A DNA stretch of 64,000 nt. Source: Shouchella hunanensis (GTDB lineage Bacteria > Bacillota > Bacilli > Bacillales > Bacillaceae_D). The position numbers were made by a program, and so were the translations under genes. The notes beneath the pieces are model-generated. The model was not told the origin of the DNA. It searched no databases and saw nothing but the letters and a program-made list of their open reading frames with translations. The stretch covers positions 496,001 to 560,000 of the forward strand of contig NZ_CP117834.1 in assembly GCF_028735875.1 (NCBI RefSeq), given 5' to 3'. Shown one piece after another: positions 1-10,461 of the stretch (position 1 is its first letter; every line of letters begins with the position of its first letter).

Positions 1-100
1 ATTCAGTCCACCTGTGACATATTATGTCCCGACAAGGGTAAAAAAATATCACTTACGCTTGTATTTTAACAAGGAAGTGATAATTAAACAAGTTAAAGCA
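1..100 (-). promoter_or_regulatory. Upstream region of a cggR-gapA-type operon with CggR-like operator
   Basis: Positions 16-28 hold the perfect 13-bp palindrome GACATATTATGTC. Read on the minus strand it sits in GGGACATAATATGTC followed by a second GG-GAC-like half. This resembles the CggR operator, built of GGGAC...TGTC repeats in front of Bacillus cggR-gapA. Possible minus-strand promoter elements (TTGTTA, 17 bp, ATATTT) lie just before it. The downstream gene is outside the window, so its identity as cggR is inferred from the operator and from rpoN synteny. Confidence 0.55.
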
Positions 101-101
101 C

Positions 102-350
102 TTATTTTTCTTTTTCTATTTGTTTAAAACTCTCTTCTAGTTCATCTGCACTTAGTTGACCAAACCCGAGCTCATGGCTTTCATAATAGACAACCGGAAT
201 CATTAGATGAAACTTTTCCAATAACGTGTCATCTGAATAAATATCGACCTTTCTAATGGAAAGCTCATATTCCTTAGCAAAAGTTTCTACTTCTCGGTAC
301 CCTTTGTCACATAGGGGACAATGTTCTTTTGTGTAAAACGTTACTATCAT
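102..350 (-). CDS. Glutaredoxin-like thiol-disulfide protein
   Basis: An 82-residue thioredoxin-fold protein with an N-terminal CPLC redox motif (Cys11, Cys14) after a beta strand, and an Ile-Pro (Pro52) at the usual cis-proline position of glutaredoxins. This supports a role in cytoplasmic thiol-disulfide exchange, but the substrate is unknown. No signal peptide or membrane segment is seen. The ATG shares one base with the rpoN stop codon, so the two are translationally coupled. It lies between rpoN and the inferred cggR operon, a placement I recall from other Bacillaceae. The family assignment is firm; its physiological role is not. Confidence 0.85.
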   Translation of the reverse strand: MIVTFYTKEHCPLCDKGYREVETFAKEYELSIRKVDIYSDDTLLEKFHLMIPVVYYESHELGFGQLSADELEESFKQIEKEK

Positions 351-1666
351 TAGCCAATCCTTTCGTGATCGTCGTATCGCTTTCGTTTCACAGACGATAA
401 AATGCCAAGTTCATCCCGATATTTTGCTATTACCCTTCTCGAAAGCGAAATCCCTTCATTGGTTTTTAGCAATTCAACAATTTGTTGATCAGACAATGGC
501 TTTTCTTTGTTCTCTATTTCAATCATTTGTTTGAGCAAAGACTTTACAGATGAATTCGAAATGCTTTCATTTATCGCTGAAGCACGTGCAGAAAATAATG
601 ATTTTAATTCAATTAAACCACGTGGAGTCTGTGCATATTTATTTGCCGTTGCTCGACTTACAGTTGATTCATGAATATCAAGCTCAGTAGCAATCATTTG
701 TAAGGTCATTGGCTGTAGCTGGCCTTGCTTCGACATAAAATAAGGCGCTTGAATGTAACTAATGACTTCGGCTACTTGCAAGATTGTCTTCTCTCGTTGT
801 TTCAAACTCGTTAATAACCATTCGATTTGTTGTTCTTTCTCATTACAATAACGTCGTGTTTGTTGATCAAGCTGGAGAAGCTCTTTGTATTCGTTATTTA
901 CTTCAATAGTTGGCACAATCGTTGAACTTGTTGACACAAGAATTTCACCATTAAATAGTGTAAAGTGAACGTCAGGTTCTATATAAACAGTCGGTTCAGT
1001 ATAAAACGATATTCCTGGCCGAGGTTGGAGCGTTCGGATCACATCATAAATTTCCTGAATATCAAGCATTGCAACTCGATACGTTTTAGACAGCTCTTTC
1101 CACTTTCTCGCTGCTAGCTTCTCTAAGTCGTTCAGTATAATGGCTTTAGTGACTGGATGATCTAGCCCCTGTCTTATCACTTGCAAATATAAGCACTCCG
1201 CTAATGAAAAGGCTCCTACCCCAGCGGGCTCTAATGATTGTAGTATTTGAATTCCCTCTTGCAGTTCTTCTTCTGAACACTCTAACCAGTCACAATAAAA
1301 AGCGAGCGATTCCGGGAAATAACCATCTTCATTCAAGCTTTCAATCAAAAAAGCAAGTCGCTTTTTTTGTCTGGTTGTTAGCGACAGATCAACAAGCTGT
1401 TGTCTCACATACTCTTTTAACGTACCGTTTACATTCGGTGTATTTTCTAATGCTTTATGTTTTTCATCACTTTTCCTGTTAATTAGTTTAGGATGATTGT
1501 CTTTCTGATTCGTTTTCTTCAACTCTAATAATGGATTTTCTAATGCTAATTCCTCTAAATAAGAGCGAACATCTAACGTTGAATATTGTAATAAGTGGAT
1601 GGCTTGCCGCAGTTCATGGGTCATGATTAAGCTTATTGTTTGTTTTTGAAAAAGACCTAGCTCCAT
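350..1666 (-). CDS. rpoN: RNA polymerase sigma-54 factor (SigL/RpoN)
   Basis: A 438-residue sigma-54. The N-terminus has the glutamine/leucine-rich region I (QKQTISLIMTHELRQAIHLLQ) that contacts bacterial enhancer-binding proteins. A core-binding domain follows at about 80-250, then a helix-turn-helix near 335-365 (LDIHESTVSRATANKY). The C-terminal RpoN box near residues 412-420 reads SRRVIAKYR, close to the usual ARRTVAKYR, and recognises the -24 element. Sigma-54 in bacilli drives genes for levanase, amino-acid and acetoin catabolism. An AGGAGG-type ribosome site precedes the ATG. The gene is divergent from clpP. Confidence 0.96.
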   Translation of the reverse strand: MELGLFQKQTISLIMTHELRQAIHLLQYSTLDVRSYLEELALENPLLELKKTNQKDNHPKLINRKSDEKHKALENTPNVNGTLKEYVRQQLVDLSLTTRQKKRLAFLIESLNEDGYFPESLAFYCDWLECSEEELQEGIQILQSLEPAGVGAFSLAECLYLQVIRQGLDHPVTKAIILNDLEKLAARKWKELSKTYRVAMLDIQEIYDVIRTLQPRPGISFYTEPTVYIEPDVHFTLFNGEILVSTSSTIVPTIEVNNEYKELLQLDQQTRRYCNEKEQQIEWLLTSLKQREKTILQVAEVISYIQAPYFMSKQGQLQPMTLQMIATELDIHESTVSRATANKYAQTPRGLIELKSLFSARASAINESISNSSVKSLLKQMIEIENKEKPLSDQQIVELLKTNEGISLSRRVIAKYRDELGILSSVKRKRYDDHERIG

Positions 1667-1752
1667 ATCTGATCTCCTCCTCCAATTATCATATCATAAA
1701 ATCATTGCTTTTTTGTTGTAAACGCTTACTTTTTTACTTCTTTTTTCTTTAG

Positions 1753-1778
1753 GTTTATAACCGCTTTAATTAGGCTAT
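1753..1778 (+). promoter_or_regulatory. Sigma-B-like promoter of clpP
   Basis: GTTTAT, 14 bp, GGCTAT matches the sigma-B consensus GTTTAA-N12-15-GGGTAT in 10 of 12 positions and points toward clpP. In B. subtilis clpP also has a sigma-B promoter upstream of the sigma-A one, which supports this reading. It was recognised by eye only. Confidence 0.5.
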
Positions 1779-1836
1779 GATGAAAGCAGACTAAATACTT
1801 TGTTTCCACCACTCTTTACATACGTCAAACAATTAA

Positions 1837-1866
1837 TTTGACCTTAATTGACCATTAGGTTAAAAT
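1837..1866 (+). promoter_or_regulatory. Sigma-A promoter of clpP overlapped by a CtsR box
   Basis: The -35 TTGACC (1838-1843), a 17-bp spacer and the -10 TAAAAT (1861-1866) form a good vegetative promoter. Overlapping the -35, TTTGACC-TTA-ATTGACC (1837-1853) is a tandem heptad direct repeat with a 3-bp spacer. This matches the CtsR operator (GGTCAAA-NAN-GGTCAAA on the other strand). CtsR would occlude the -35 and repress clpP until heat or protein stress. Confidence 0.85.
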
Positions 1867-1922
1867 GGACTTAGAGTAGTGAAGTACTACTATACTATGA
1901 CGAAAACGAGGAGGAATCACAC

Positions 1923-2510
1923 GTGAACTTAATTCCTACTGTAATTGAACAAACAAACCGCGGTGAACGAGCATACGATATTTATTCTCGCCTTTTGAAA
2001 GACAGAATTATTATGCTTGGTAGCGCTATTGATGACAACGTAGCAAATTCAATTGTTGCACAATTACTCTTCCTACAAGCGGAAGACCCTGAGAAAGATA
2101 TTTCGATTTACATTAACTCTCCTGGTGGCTCCATTACTGCTGGAATGGCGATTTATGATACGATGCAGTTTATCAAACCTGACGTATCCACAATCTGTAC
2201 AGGAATGGCAGCATCTATGGGTGCATTCCTTCTAACAGCAGGTGCAAAAGGTAAACGAATGGCTCTTCCTAATAGTGAAGTGATGATTCACCAACCACTA
2301 GGCGGTATGCAAGGTCAAGCTTCCGATATGGAAATCCATGCAAGAAGAATTATTGAAATGCGCCAGAAGCTTAATGAAATCATGGCTGAACGCACTGGTC
2401 AACCGTATGAGCAAATTGCAAAAGATACAGATCGTGATAACTTTATGACGGCTGATCAAGCAAAAGAATACGGTTTGATTGATAAAGTATTCGAAACGAA
2501 CAAAAAATAA
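1923..2510 (+). CDS. clpP: ATP-dependent Clp protease proteolytic subunit ClpP
   Basis: A 195-residue serine peptidase of family S14. The catalytic triad is visible as Ser98 (GMAASMG), His123 (MIHQPLGG) and Asp172 (DTDRDNFM). ClpP forms a double heptameric barrel that degrades proteins unfolded by ClpC, ClpX or ClpE. Translation starts at GTG 1923, set by the GAGGAGG ribosome site at 1908-1914. The gene is monocistronic: a strong hairpin terminator follows directly. The CtsR and sigma-B-like sites upstream indicate stress control. Confidence 0.98.
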   Translation: MNLIPTVIEQTNRGERAYDIYSRLLKDRIIMLGSAIDDNVANSIVAQLLFLQAEDPEKDISIYINSPGGSITAGMAIYDTMQFIKPDVSTICTGMAASMGAFLLTAGAKGKRMALPNSEVMIHQPLGGMQGQASDMEIHARRIIEMRQKLNEIMAERTGQPYEQIAKDTDRDNFMTADQAKEYGLIDKVFETNKK

Positions 2511-2520
2511 CAACAAAAAA

Positions 2521-2553
2521 ACTCAATTATTGCTTAGCAATAATTGAGTTTTT
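2521..2553. terminator. Bidirectional terminator between clpP and the DUF4870-like gene
   Basis: A 14-bp perfect stem (ACTCAATTATTGCT / AGCAATAATTGAGT) is followed by TTTTTT on the plus strand and preceded by AAAAAA, so it can serve both converging genes. Confidence 0.9.
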
Positions 2554-2912
2554 TATGGTTTGAAGAATTGAATGCTTAGCGGTATGACATAGTATTCACC
2601 ATAGTAACTCTTAACTGCAGCAACGATGGTAAATATAATTCCCAATAACCAAACGATTGGTACAATGATAAAGCCAATTACTACGAAAATGAGAATACTA
2701 CCGATAAGTGAATAGATCGTGTACGAAAGAAAGAAGTTAAAATATTGTTTGCCGTGAAAGTCAACAAAGTCCGATTCTCTTTTTAACAAGAGCCATATAA
2801 GTAATGGCGCAAGTATCGGTGCAAAAAAACTCAAGACATAAAGTAACGTAACCGCCACTTTTCCATCCGGCTCTTTCTCTTCTCGATAATCAATAATATC
2901 GTTATCACGCAT
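2553..2912 (-). CDS. DUF4870-like small membrane protein
   Basis: A 119-residue protein with an acidic N-terminus (RDNDIIDYREEKEPDG), then about three hydrophobic membrane segments: AVTLLYVLSFFAPILAPLLIWLLL, the SYTIYSLIGSILIFVVIGFII region, and a last one ending near SYYGEYYVIP. The DFHGKQYFNFFLSY motif between the first two is typical of DUF4870/Tic20-like proteins (usual form: HgkqAlnfqi). No molecular function is established. The ATG at 2912 is chosen over the upstream one at 2972 because AAAGGGG lies just before it. It may be read with crh upstream, 80 bases away. Confidence 0.75.
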   Translation of the reverse strand: MRDNDIIDYREEKEPDGKVAVTLLYVLSFFAPILAPLLIWLLLKRESDFVDFHGKQYFNFFLSYTIYSLIGSILIFVVIGFIIVPIVWLLGIIFTIVAAVKSYYGEYYVIPLSIQFFKP

Positions 2913-2992
2913 ATGCTCAACCCCTTTTGATTGTATACGAACCACCACTTTCTTCGGTTTCAAAAAGAACATAGTCTAAAAAGGATGTTCGA

Positions 2993-3250
2993 TCAATCTT
3001 CGTTCTGAACATACTCAACAAGAGCATCTAACGCTTCGTCTTCATCATGCCCTTCCGTTACAATGGTAATAACGGTTCCCTTTCCAAGAGCAAGACTCAT
3101 TAACCCCATAATGCTTTTTGCATTAACTTTAGAATGATCTTTGACAATATAAACATCTGCTGCAAAGCGATTTGCCTCTTGTACAAAAAGTGCTGCTGGA
3201 CGTGCTTGCAAGCCCGTTTTCAACTCAATTGTTACTTCTTTTTGCGCCAT
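2993..3250 (-). CDS. crh: Catabolite-repression HPr-like protein Crh
   Basis: An 85-residue HPr paralogue. The residue equivalent to the PTS-phosphorylated His15 is Gln15 (TGLQARPAA), so it cannot take part in sugar transport. The regulatory Ser46 (NAKSIMGL) is kept. In bacilli, HPr kinase phosphorylates Ser46 and Crh-Ser-P then acts as a CcpA co-repressor. The matching kinase HprK is encoded in this window at about 19 kb. The Gln15 and the position directly after whiA-yvcK-rapZ separate it from ptsH. A clear AAAGGAG precedes the ATG. Confidence 0.95.
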   Translation of the reverse strand: MAQKEVTIELKTGLQARPAALFVQEANRFAADVYIVKDHSKVNAKSIMGLMSLALGKGTVITIVTEGHDEDEALDALVEYVQNED

Positions 3251-3281
3251 AATTCTTCTCCTTTATACTTAATAGTTACCT

Positions 3282-4232
3282 TTATTTCTGATTATACGTA
3301 CCGTTTCTAAGCTTGTCTGCAAATTCATCAATTTTTCGCAAACGATGATTGACTCCAGACTTGCTCACCTTACCACCCTCAACCATTTCACCAAGTTCCT
3401 TTAATGTTACATCTTGGTGGGTCACTCGTAGCTTTGCAATTTCTTGTAATTTGGGTGGAAGCTGATCCAAACCAATTTCTTTTTCAATGAAGCGAATATT
3501 TTCGACCTGGCGAAGGGCAGCACCAACCGTTTTATTCAAGTTTGCTGTTTCGCAATTTACAAGTCGATTCACTGAGTTTCGCATATCTTTTAAGATGCGT
3601 ACGTCTTCAAAATAAAGCAAAGCTTGATGTGCACCAATGATGTTCAGGAATTCCGTAATTTTCTCGCTTTCCTTTAGATACGTAATAAACCCTTTTTTCC
3701 TCTCAAGTGTCTTGGCTGATAAGGAAAATTCGTTCATTAATTCACATACTGCTTGATTGTGCTCTTCATAGAGAGAGAATATCTCAAGATGATAAGAAGA
3801 GGTTTCAGGATGGTTAATGGACCCCCCTGCCAAAAACGCCCCTCTTAAATAGGCTCGTTTACAACACGCATTTTGCACAATAGAGGGGGAAATTGTACGT
3901 ATAAATTCAAATGGTTCTTTTAAAATGTGTAAGTCCCCTAAAAGTTCTCGCGCTTCTTTTGTAATACGTACAAGATAAACATTGTTTTTCTTTAGCCTCA
4001 TTTTTTTTCTGACAAGTAATTCAATGTGTATATGAGGATACAATCGTTTGATTAATGTATACATCCTTCTTGCGATTGCTGCATTTTCCGTTGTAACATC
4101 TAGGCTGATCTGCTGATTTGCTAACGATAACGAGCCATTCATGCGAATCAACGCAGAAAGTTCAGCTCTAGCACAGCAGGACTGCACGTCAAGCTGTGTT
4201 AACTCCTTTTTGGCGCTTGCTGCAAAAGACAC
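3282..4232 (-). CDS. whiA: WhiA-family DNA-binding protein
   Basis: A 316-residue protein with an N-terminal LAGLIDADG-like fold ([15 protein letters not shown], and [15 protein letters not shown] in the middle) and a C-terminal helix-turn-helix near residues 250-300 ([25 protein letters not shown]). WhiA is a sporulation regulator in Streptomyces; in Bacillus it affects cell division and chromosome segregation, with its DNA-binding role less clear. It begins with GTG behind AAAGGGTGG. It sits in the conserved rapZ-yvcK-whiA-crh cluster. Confidence 0.96.
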   Translation of the reverse strand: MSFAASAKKELTQLDVQSCCARAELSALIRMNGSLSLANQQISLDVTTENAAIARRMYTLIKRLYPHIHIELLVRKKMRLKKNNVYLVRITKEARELLGDLHILKEPFEFIRTISPSIVQNACCKRAYLRGAFLAGGSINHPETSSYHLEIFSLYEEHNQAVCELMNEFSLSAKTLERKKGFITYLKESEKITEFLNIIGAHQALLYFEDVRILKDMRNSVNRLVNCETANLNKTVGAALRQVENIRFIEKEIGLDQLPPKLQEIAKLRVTHQDVTLKELGEMVEGGKVSKSGVNHRLRKIDEFADKLRNGTYNQK

Positions 4233-4281
4233 GCCCGACCACCCTTTCTAACTGAACAGATCCAACACGCGTTCTTACTCT

Positions 4282-5235
4282 TTATTTTTCTATATCCAAT
4301 AAACTCAATAATGCTTCAGACACTCTCTTTGCATCGTGCCTAAGCTTATAATCTGATTCTACCACAAACTGATCTTTTATAACCGAAACTCCTAATTCTT
4401 TTAACTTCGTCTCGTCAATGACGACTTGCTCAGCTTTCTCCATGCGATAACGGGAAAGTGCCGTTTCTGTCAACTGCTGATGATTGACTAACACATGTTG
4501 CACAATTTGGCTTTGACAATGGGTAAGAATGGCTTGAACATGATCCGAGACCGCATAATGATCCGTTTCTCCAGCTTGCGTCATGACATTACAAATATAA
4601 GCTCTTTTTGCCTTCGAAGTCATAATGGCTTCAACAATACCAGGTACTAACAAATTCGGCAAAATACTCGTATAAAGAGAACCAGGTCCTAAAACAATTA
4701 AGTCTGCTGTTTTTAATGCATGTAACGTCTCTGATAATGGAGAGATGTCCTTTGGTGTTAAATAAACACGCTTAATTTTCTTTTCTGCAAGGGGAATTTT
4801 TGATTCACCACTCACATGAGTACCGTCTTCCATTTCAGCATGTAAAATAATGCTTTTATTCGCCGCAGGTAATACACTTCCCCGAACATTTAAGACTCGA
4901 CTCAATGTAGCGATCCCTTTCTGAAAGTCACCAGTGATAGACGTCATTCCTGCCAACAATAAGTTTCCAAGGGAGTGGCCATTTAATCCGTCGCCACTCG
5001 CGAATCGATGTTGAAATAACTCTTCCACTAACGGTTCCACTTCTGCCAGTGCGACCAAAACATTTCGAACATCTCCCGGAGGTGGAATATCTAATTCTTT
5101 TCTTAAAATACCAGAACTTCCACCGTCATCGGCAACAGTTACAATGGCTGTAATATCGACAGGGTATGTCTTTAATCCTTTTAAGATGACAGATAGTCCT
5201 GTTCCGCCGCCAATTACGACAACTTTTTTTCTCAT
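4282..5235 (-). CDS. yvcK: Gluconeogenesis factor YvcK (CofD-like family)
   Basis: A 317-residue protein opening with a Rossmann-type glycine-rich loop ([18 protein letters not shown], residues about 6-23) and carrying the VADDGGSSG segment (about 35-43) of the CofD/YvcK family. YvcK binds UDP-sugars, is needed for growth on gluconeogenic carbon sources and affects cell shape. It overlaps the end of rapZ by four bases, so the two are translationally coupled in the rapZ-yvcK-whiA-crh operon. Confidence 0.95.
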   Translation of the reverse strand: MRKKVVVIGGGTGLSVILKGLKTYPVDITAIVTVADDGGSSGILRKELDIPPPGDVRNVLVALAEVEPLVEELFQHRFASGDGLNGHSLGNLLLAGMTSITGDFQKGIATLSRVLNVRGSVLPAANKSIILHAEMEDGTHVSGESKIPLAEKKIKRVYLTPKDISPLSETLHALKTADLIVLGPGSLYTSILPNLLVPGIVEAIMTSKAKRAYICNVMTQAGETDHYAVSDHVQAILTHCQSQIVQHVLVNHQQLTETALSRYRMEKAEQVVIDETKLKELGVSVIKDQFVVESDYKLRHDAKRVSEALLSLLDIEK

Positions 5236-6122
5236 AAGGAGTTAGCCTTCCTCTTATCGATGTCTCGATGAGATGCATAGACATTATAGTGTGGGTTGTA
5301 ATAGTCTGCTAAATATTCTGCAAGTGTCACCGAACGATGCTGACCCCCTGTGCATCCTATCCCTATAACAACCTGACTTTTCCCTTCTCGTTTGTAGTGC
5401 GGTAGCGTAAAGTCGAACAAATCCGTTAATTTATCTAAAAATTGCTTCGTTTCTTTCCACTTTAATACGTAAGATGAAACTTCTGATTGAAGACCGGTTT
5501 TTGGCCGAAGCTCATCTAAATAGTGAGGGTTAGGTAAAAACCGAACATCAAACACGACATCTGCATCAATCGGAATCCCATATTTGAAACCAAACGAGAC
5601 AAAGTGAACCGTAAATGCCTCACTAACATTAGAAGAAAAGCGCTCCATTATTTTCGAACGTAGTTGAACAGGCTTTAATTCTGTCGTATCGATAATTTGC
5701 TGCGCTCTTCCTTTCATTTCTTCAAGAAGTTCGCGCTCTTTCTTAATCCCTTCTAACGGCAATCCACTCTTAGCTAGCGGGTGAGTCCGCCTTGTCTCTT
5801 TATAACGCTGTACAAGCTTTGCATCTTTGGCATCTAAGTACAAAATTTGAATATGAATTCGTTCTGCCGGTTCCTCGCGAAGGGAATCAATCGCTCGAAA
5901 GAATTCATCAAAGAACGATTGTCCTCTTAAATCCATCACTAAAGCGACTTTTGTCACTTTATCAACGCCGCCTTCAATTAGCTCAATAAACTTAGGCAAC
6001 AGTGCCGGAGGAAGGTTATCAACGCAATAATAGCCTAAATCTTCAAAGCTTTGCACAGCTACCGTTTTCCCAGCACCAGACATTCCTGTTATAACGACAA
6101 CTTCTACATCTGCACTTTTCAA
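5232..6122 (-). CDS. rapZ: RNase adapter RapZ / nucleotide-binding protein YvcJ
   Basis: A 296-residue P-loop protein. The Walker A motif GMSGAGKT is at residues 13-20, and the C-terminal half has the conserved [10 protein letters not shown] (about 257-266), part of the sugar/RNA-binding pocket. In Escherichia coli RapZ guides RNase E to the GlmZ sRNA; in Bacillus (YvcJ) it binds and hydrolyses GTP and influences competence. The start is TTG at 6122, placed by the GGAGGG ribosome site seven bases upstream. Confidence 0.95.
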   Translation of the reverse strand: MKSADVEVVVITGMSGAGKTVAVQSFEDLGYYCVDNLPPALLPKFIELIEGGVDKVTKVALVMDLRGQSFFDEFFRAIDSLREEPAERIHIQILYLDAKDAKLVQRYKETRRTHPLAKSGLPLEGIKKERELLEEMKGRAQQIIDTTELKPVQLRSKIMERFSSNVSEAFTVHFVSFGFKYGIPIDADVVFDVRFLPNPHYLDELRPKTGLQSEVSSYVLKWKETKQFLDKLTDLFDFTLPHYKREGKSQVVIGIGCTGGQHRSVTLAEYLADYYNPHYNVYASHRDIDKRKANSL

Positions 6123-6135
6123 CGTCGAGCCCTCC

Positions 6136-6609
6136 TTACATAAAAGCCGAACTTCTTCTTTCTTTTAATAGGTTATGTGATGTATCATAATAAAACGTGC
6201 TATATAACATTCCTTTGCCATGAAAGACGTGATCGAATATAAGCCGGTCGCCTTCAGCCATCGGCAAGGTTTGATATGCTTGATTAGGTTGCCACTGCAA
6301 CTTCCCTTCAGGAGAATGTTTAAACAGTTGACCTGAAGCTTCGACAGCCTTAAACGTAAACATCATCCACTCATTCTGAATGCTCTCGTCTTCATTAACA
6401 ATCACCATTGTTGTTACCGCTTGAAGTTCTGGCTGCTTCACAAGAAGACCTGTTTCTTCTTTCAATTCTCTAATTGCTGCTTCTTGAATCGTCTCTGTTG
6501 GTTCCATTTTTCCACCTGGAGCGACCCACCAGCCTTTACTTGGCTTTTGCAACAAAAGGCATTGTTCCTCAGAAGTTAAAATACAATTGGTTATCCGTTG
6601 CAACTTCAT
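6136..6609 (-). CDS. Nudix hydrolase (YvcI-like)
   Basis: A 157-residue protein with a full Nudix box at about residues 34-56: [20 protein letters not shown] continuing with ETGL, fitting GX5EX7REUXEEXGU. It should hydrolyse a nucleoside diphosphate linked to another group; the family resembles 8-oxo-dGTP diphosphatases, but the substrate cannot be read from sequence. It lies 13 bases upstream of rapZ and is probably the first gene of that operon. The ATG at 6609 is preferred over the preceding GTG. Confidence 0.9.
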   Translation of the reverse strand: MKLQRITNCILTSEEQCLLLQKPSKGWWVAPGGKMEPTETIQEAAIRELKEETGLLVKQPELQAVTTMVIVNEDESIQNEWMMFTFKAVEASGQLFKHSPEGKLQWQPNQAYQTLPMAEGDRLIFDHVFHGKGMLYSTFYYDTSHNLLKERRSSAFM

Positions 6610-6683
6610 CACCCCACGTTCCTAATTCTATAGTATACAGTTAAATGAGAAAAGCGACAATGATTCTCCCTTCTTCAAAAACG

Positions 6684-6716
6684 ACAAAAAAAGGAGCACG
6701 GATTCCATCCGCGCTC
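6684..6716 (-). terminator. Terminator after trxB
   Basis: On the minus strand GAGCGCGGAT-GGA-ATCCGTGCTC forms a 10-bp stem with one G-T pair and is followed by CCTTTTTTTG. Confidence 0.85.
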
Positions 6717-6816
6717 ATCAAGAAAACTCTATAATAAAAAAGGGGGTCAATTACAATTCTTATTTTAGCACCCCTCTGTTTCAAATAGGTTACAGATACT
6801 TTAAAAGAAAATATCT

Positions 6817-7782
<966 letters not shown>

Positions 7783-7880
7783 TTACGCGCCAATTCTCTC
7801 TCTTATTCATGCGCCTCATCTAAAGAAGATCCACTCTTCTAATAGTCTTTTCTAATTCCGATATCTTATCCGTTTCACTC

Positions 7881-8960
7881 TTATCCTAGCGGAGTTTCCG
7901 ACTGATTGTCTACTAACATGCTCAAGCCTGCCTCACGTTCCATCATGGAGAACAAAACGGAGTCGCGTTCTCCACGTTCCATTTTCTCCATACAGGATTT
8001 GACTCTTGCATCGCCGACAACAAACGCTGCTTTCATCATATCCATTGCTGACTCAACATTTCCAACATGATAGTCTGCTACAGCAAAGCAATGAAATAGC
8101 GATTGCTCTTTTAGCAATGTATGATCTTTTTTGCGTAAAGCTACTTCTTCATAAGCACCAATGTGGCAAAGAACATGAATAAGACGAATTTTGGAGTCAT
8201 AGTGGATTGGTTTGATTTTTTTTAGGATCTCTCCATACTCGTTCGCTTTCTCTTTATAACCTAGTTGATGATGAAAAACGGCTATATTACAAAGTGCCAG
8301 TAAATTGCCTTGATCAGCTTCGAGTATCTCTTCACACTTATCAAAAGCCAATTGCTCCTGTCCCGTCCGAAACAGAGCCTCTGCTAAATGATTTTGGGCT
8401 GCCCAATTTTCAGGCTGTATATCAAGAACCTTTTTAAGCAATGGGATAGCCTCTCTTACATTTCCTTCAGTTAAGAGAATCCATGCATTTTCATGGTTAT
8501 TTAATGACTCTTCTTCCTTCTCTTCTTCATCAAGAGGATCTTCTTCAAACAGCTCAGCTAATTCTTTTGCATCGTCAACAAATGCCCCTTTTGGTTCTAA
8601 TGCTAAATAACGTGTAACGTGCTTTTCGGCTTGAAAAAAATGGCCAAGAAACACTTCATTATTCGCAATGAAAAAATGACATACTGGATGCTCATCATTG
8701 TACGTTTCTAAAATTTGGTACAGCAACTCATTGGAACGTTCATATTCGCCAAGTTCGGTTAATACTGCTGCTAATTGAATTTTAAAAATCGGTTCTGTTT
8801 CCGTTAATTTCACAGCTCGCTCAAATAACTTCGCTGCACGGGATAAACGCTTATCGTGAAATGCAGCCAATCCTTTATGAAAGAAATAATCGCCACTTCG
8901 ATAAAATGGGATGACGACATTTGAATGAATCTTATTACTTGCTTGCTTTTTTCGCATCAT
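7881..8960 (-). CDS. Tetratricopeptide-repeat protein (YvcD-like)
   Basis: A 359-residue soluble protein made mostly of TPR helix pairs. Repeats are visible at about residues 27-60 (HKGLAAFHDKRLSRAAKLFERAV), 61-95, 155-190 (LLTEGNVREAIPLLKKVLDI), and 190-225. A very acidic linker (LFEEDPLDEEEKEEESLN) lies near 137-154. TPR domains mediate protein-protein contacts; the partner is unknown. It occupies the place of yvcD next to trxB and the his operon. No signal peptide or membrane helix is seen. Confidence 0.85.
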   Translation of the reverse strand: MMRKKQASNKIHSNVVIPFYRSGDYFFHKGLAAFHDKRLSRAAKLFERAVKLTETEPIFKIQLAAVLTELGEYERSNELLYQILETYNDEHPVCHFFIANNEVFLGHFFQAEKHVTRYLALEPKGAFVDDAKELAELFEEDPLDEEEKEEESLNNHENAWILLTEGNVREAIPLLKKVLDIQPENWAAQNHLAEALFRTGQEQLAFDKCEEILEADQGNLLALCNIAVFHHQLGYKEKANEYGEILKKIKPIHYDSKIRLIHVLCHIGAYEEVALRKKDHTLLKEQSLFHCFAVADYHVGNVESAMDMMKAAFVVGDARVKSCMEKMERGERDSVLFSMMEREAGLSMLVDNQSETPLG

Positions 8961-9049
8961 CCGTTGTTACCTCCAAGCAAATCTAATCAATGCTCAAGTA
9001 TACATTATAGCTTAATCCAGCTCTCGTTCCGACTACATTTTTGCTAAAA

Positions 9050-9084
9050 AAAAGAAAAAAGTCAACGGATCGTTTGACTTTTTT
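9050..9084 (-). terminator. Terminator of the histidine operon
   Basis: On the minus strand AAAAAAGTCAAACGATCCGTTGACTTTTTT forms a stem (AAGTCAA / TTGACTT), directly after hisIE and ending in a T tract. Confidence 0.85.
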
Positions 9085-9091
9085 CGAAAAT

Positions 9092-9706
9092 CTAGTCTTT
9101 ATGACGCTGTTCTAGCGTGTTCATAATAGCTGCTAACGGAATATTTTTTTCTTCTAATAGTACAAGGAGGTGATAGAATAAGTCAGCAACTTCCCAATGC
9201 ATCTCTGTTTGATCCTCATTCTTCGCTGCAATAATGACTTCGCTTGCCTCTTCGCCAACCTTTTTAAGGATTTTATCAATGCCTTCCGTAAAGAGGTATG
9301 TTGTATACGCACCTTCTGGCATTTCTTTTTTCCGATTAGATATCGTTTTTTCAAGAGATTCGAGTATAGCGAATGGATTACTTGTATTCCTATCGTTCTC
9401 ACTGTCGCCTTTAAAACAACTTACGGCTCCTGTATGGCAAGCAGGGCCTTTCGGGTTAACGAAAAGCAAGACAGCATCTTGGTCACAATCGTAACGGATT
9501 TCAATTACTTCCTGCTTGTTGCCAGACGTTGCGCCTTTATTCCATAGTTCTTTTCTAGAACGACTATAAAACCACGATTCTTTCGTCTCTATCGTCAAGT
9601 CGAGTGCTTCTTGATTCATGTACGCTAATGTCAACACTTCCTTCGTTTGCGCATCTTGAACAATGGCTGGTACAAGCCCATTTTCGTTGAATTGAACGTT
9701 CGTCAT
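9092..9706 (-). CDS. hisI: Bifunctional phosphoribosyl-AMP cyclohydrolase / phosphoribosyl-ATP pyrophosphatase
   Basis: A 204-residue fusion that catalyses the second and third steps of histidine synthesis. The N-terminal HisI domain (to about residue 105) shows [19 protein letters not shown] and the metal-binding CDQDAVL and [12 protein letters not shown] cysteines. The C-terminal HisE domain (about 112-204) shows the all-alpha [19 protein letters not shown] pattern. It is the last gene of the operon and overlaps hisF by four bases. Confidence 0.97.
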   Translation of the reverse strand: MTNVQFNENGLVPAIVQDAQTKEVLTLAYMNQEALDLTIETKESWFYSRSRKELWNKGATSGNKQEVIEIRYDCDQDAVLLFVNPKGPACHTGAVSCFKGDSENDRNTSNPFAILESLEKTISNRKKEMPEGAYTTYLFTEGIDKILKKVGEEASEVIIAAKNEDQTEMHWEVADLFYHLLVLLEEKNIPLAAIMNTLEQRHKD

Positions 9707-10461
9707 CGTACATGCACTCCTTTTTCTTTTAATACCTTTTTCACTGCATCAATCGTTGTTTCTTTATAGTGAAAGATTGATGCTGCCAAAGCCGCATCAA
9801 CTGTGGCTTTTTGGAAGACATCAACAAAATGCGTAGCTTCTCCTGCTCCTCCTGAAGCAATAATAGGTACATTGACACAATCCGTTAGCTTTTGCAGGAG
9901 AGGTACATCAAAGCCCGATTTCTCCCCATCTTTATCCATACTTGTCACAAGCAATTCCCCTGCTCCTAATTGAACTGCTTGCATGGCCCAAGCGTCAGCT
10001 GTCCAATCGGTCTCTTTACGACCACCATGAGTATAGACTTTCCAGGTATCCGATATTGAATCAAACTTAGCGTCAATGGCAACAACAATACATTGTGAGC
10101 CAAAGAAGCGCGACGCTTCTTCAATAAATTCGGGTCTTATGAGTGCTGCCGTATTTAACGAAACTTTATCTGCACCTGCTTGTAAAATGTTCCGAATGTT
10201 TTCGTTTGTATTAATACCGCCACCAACTGTAAATGGAATAGAAATAGACGCTGCTACTTTTTCCACAACATCTAACATGGTTTTTCTACCTTCATGAGAT
10301 GCCGAGATATCTAAGAAAACAAGTTCGTCCGCACCTTGCTCATCATAATAGTGAGCAAGCTCCACCGGGTCGCCAGCATCTCGTAACGATAGAAATTGTG
10401 TTCCTTTAACGACTCGCCCTTCTTTCACATCTAAACATGGGATAATTCGTTTAGTTAGCAT
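9703..10461 (-). CDS. hisF: Imidazole glycerol phosphate synthase cyclase subunit
   Basis: A 252-residue (beta/alpha)8 barrel. The catalytic aspartates are Asp11 ([15 protein letters not shown]) and the one in [12 protein letters not shown] near residue 130. The phosphate-binding GGGI and ASGGAG loops are present. With HisH it converts PRFAR and ammonia to IGP and AICAR. The start ATG follows GAGGAAACC and lies inside the 3' end of hisA (11-base overlap). Confidence 0.98.
   Translation of the reverse strand: MLTKRIIPCLDVKEGRVVKGTQFLSLRDAGDPVELAHYYDEQGADELVFLDISASHEGRKTMLDVVEKVAASISIPFTVGGGINTNENIRNILQAGADKVSLNTAALIRPEFIEEASRFFGSQCIVVAIDAKFDSISDTWKVYTHGGRKETDWTADAWAMQAVQLGAGELLVTSMDKDGEKSGFDVPLLQKLTDCVNVPIIASGGAGEATHFVDVFQKATVDAALAASIFHYKETTIDAVKKVLKEKGVHVR

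Noticed and set aside
9154-9547. Several open frames of 80-116 codons within hisIE on both strands
   Set aside because: They overlap the well-supported hisIE entirely and show no ribosome sites or recognisable domains.
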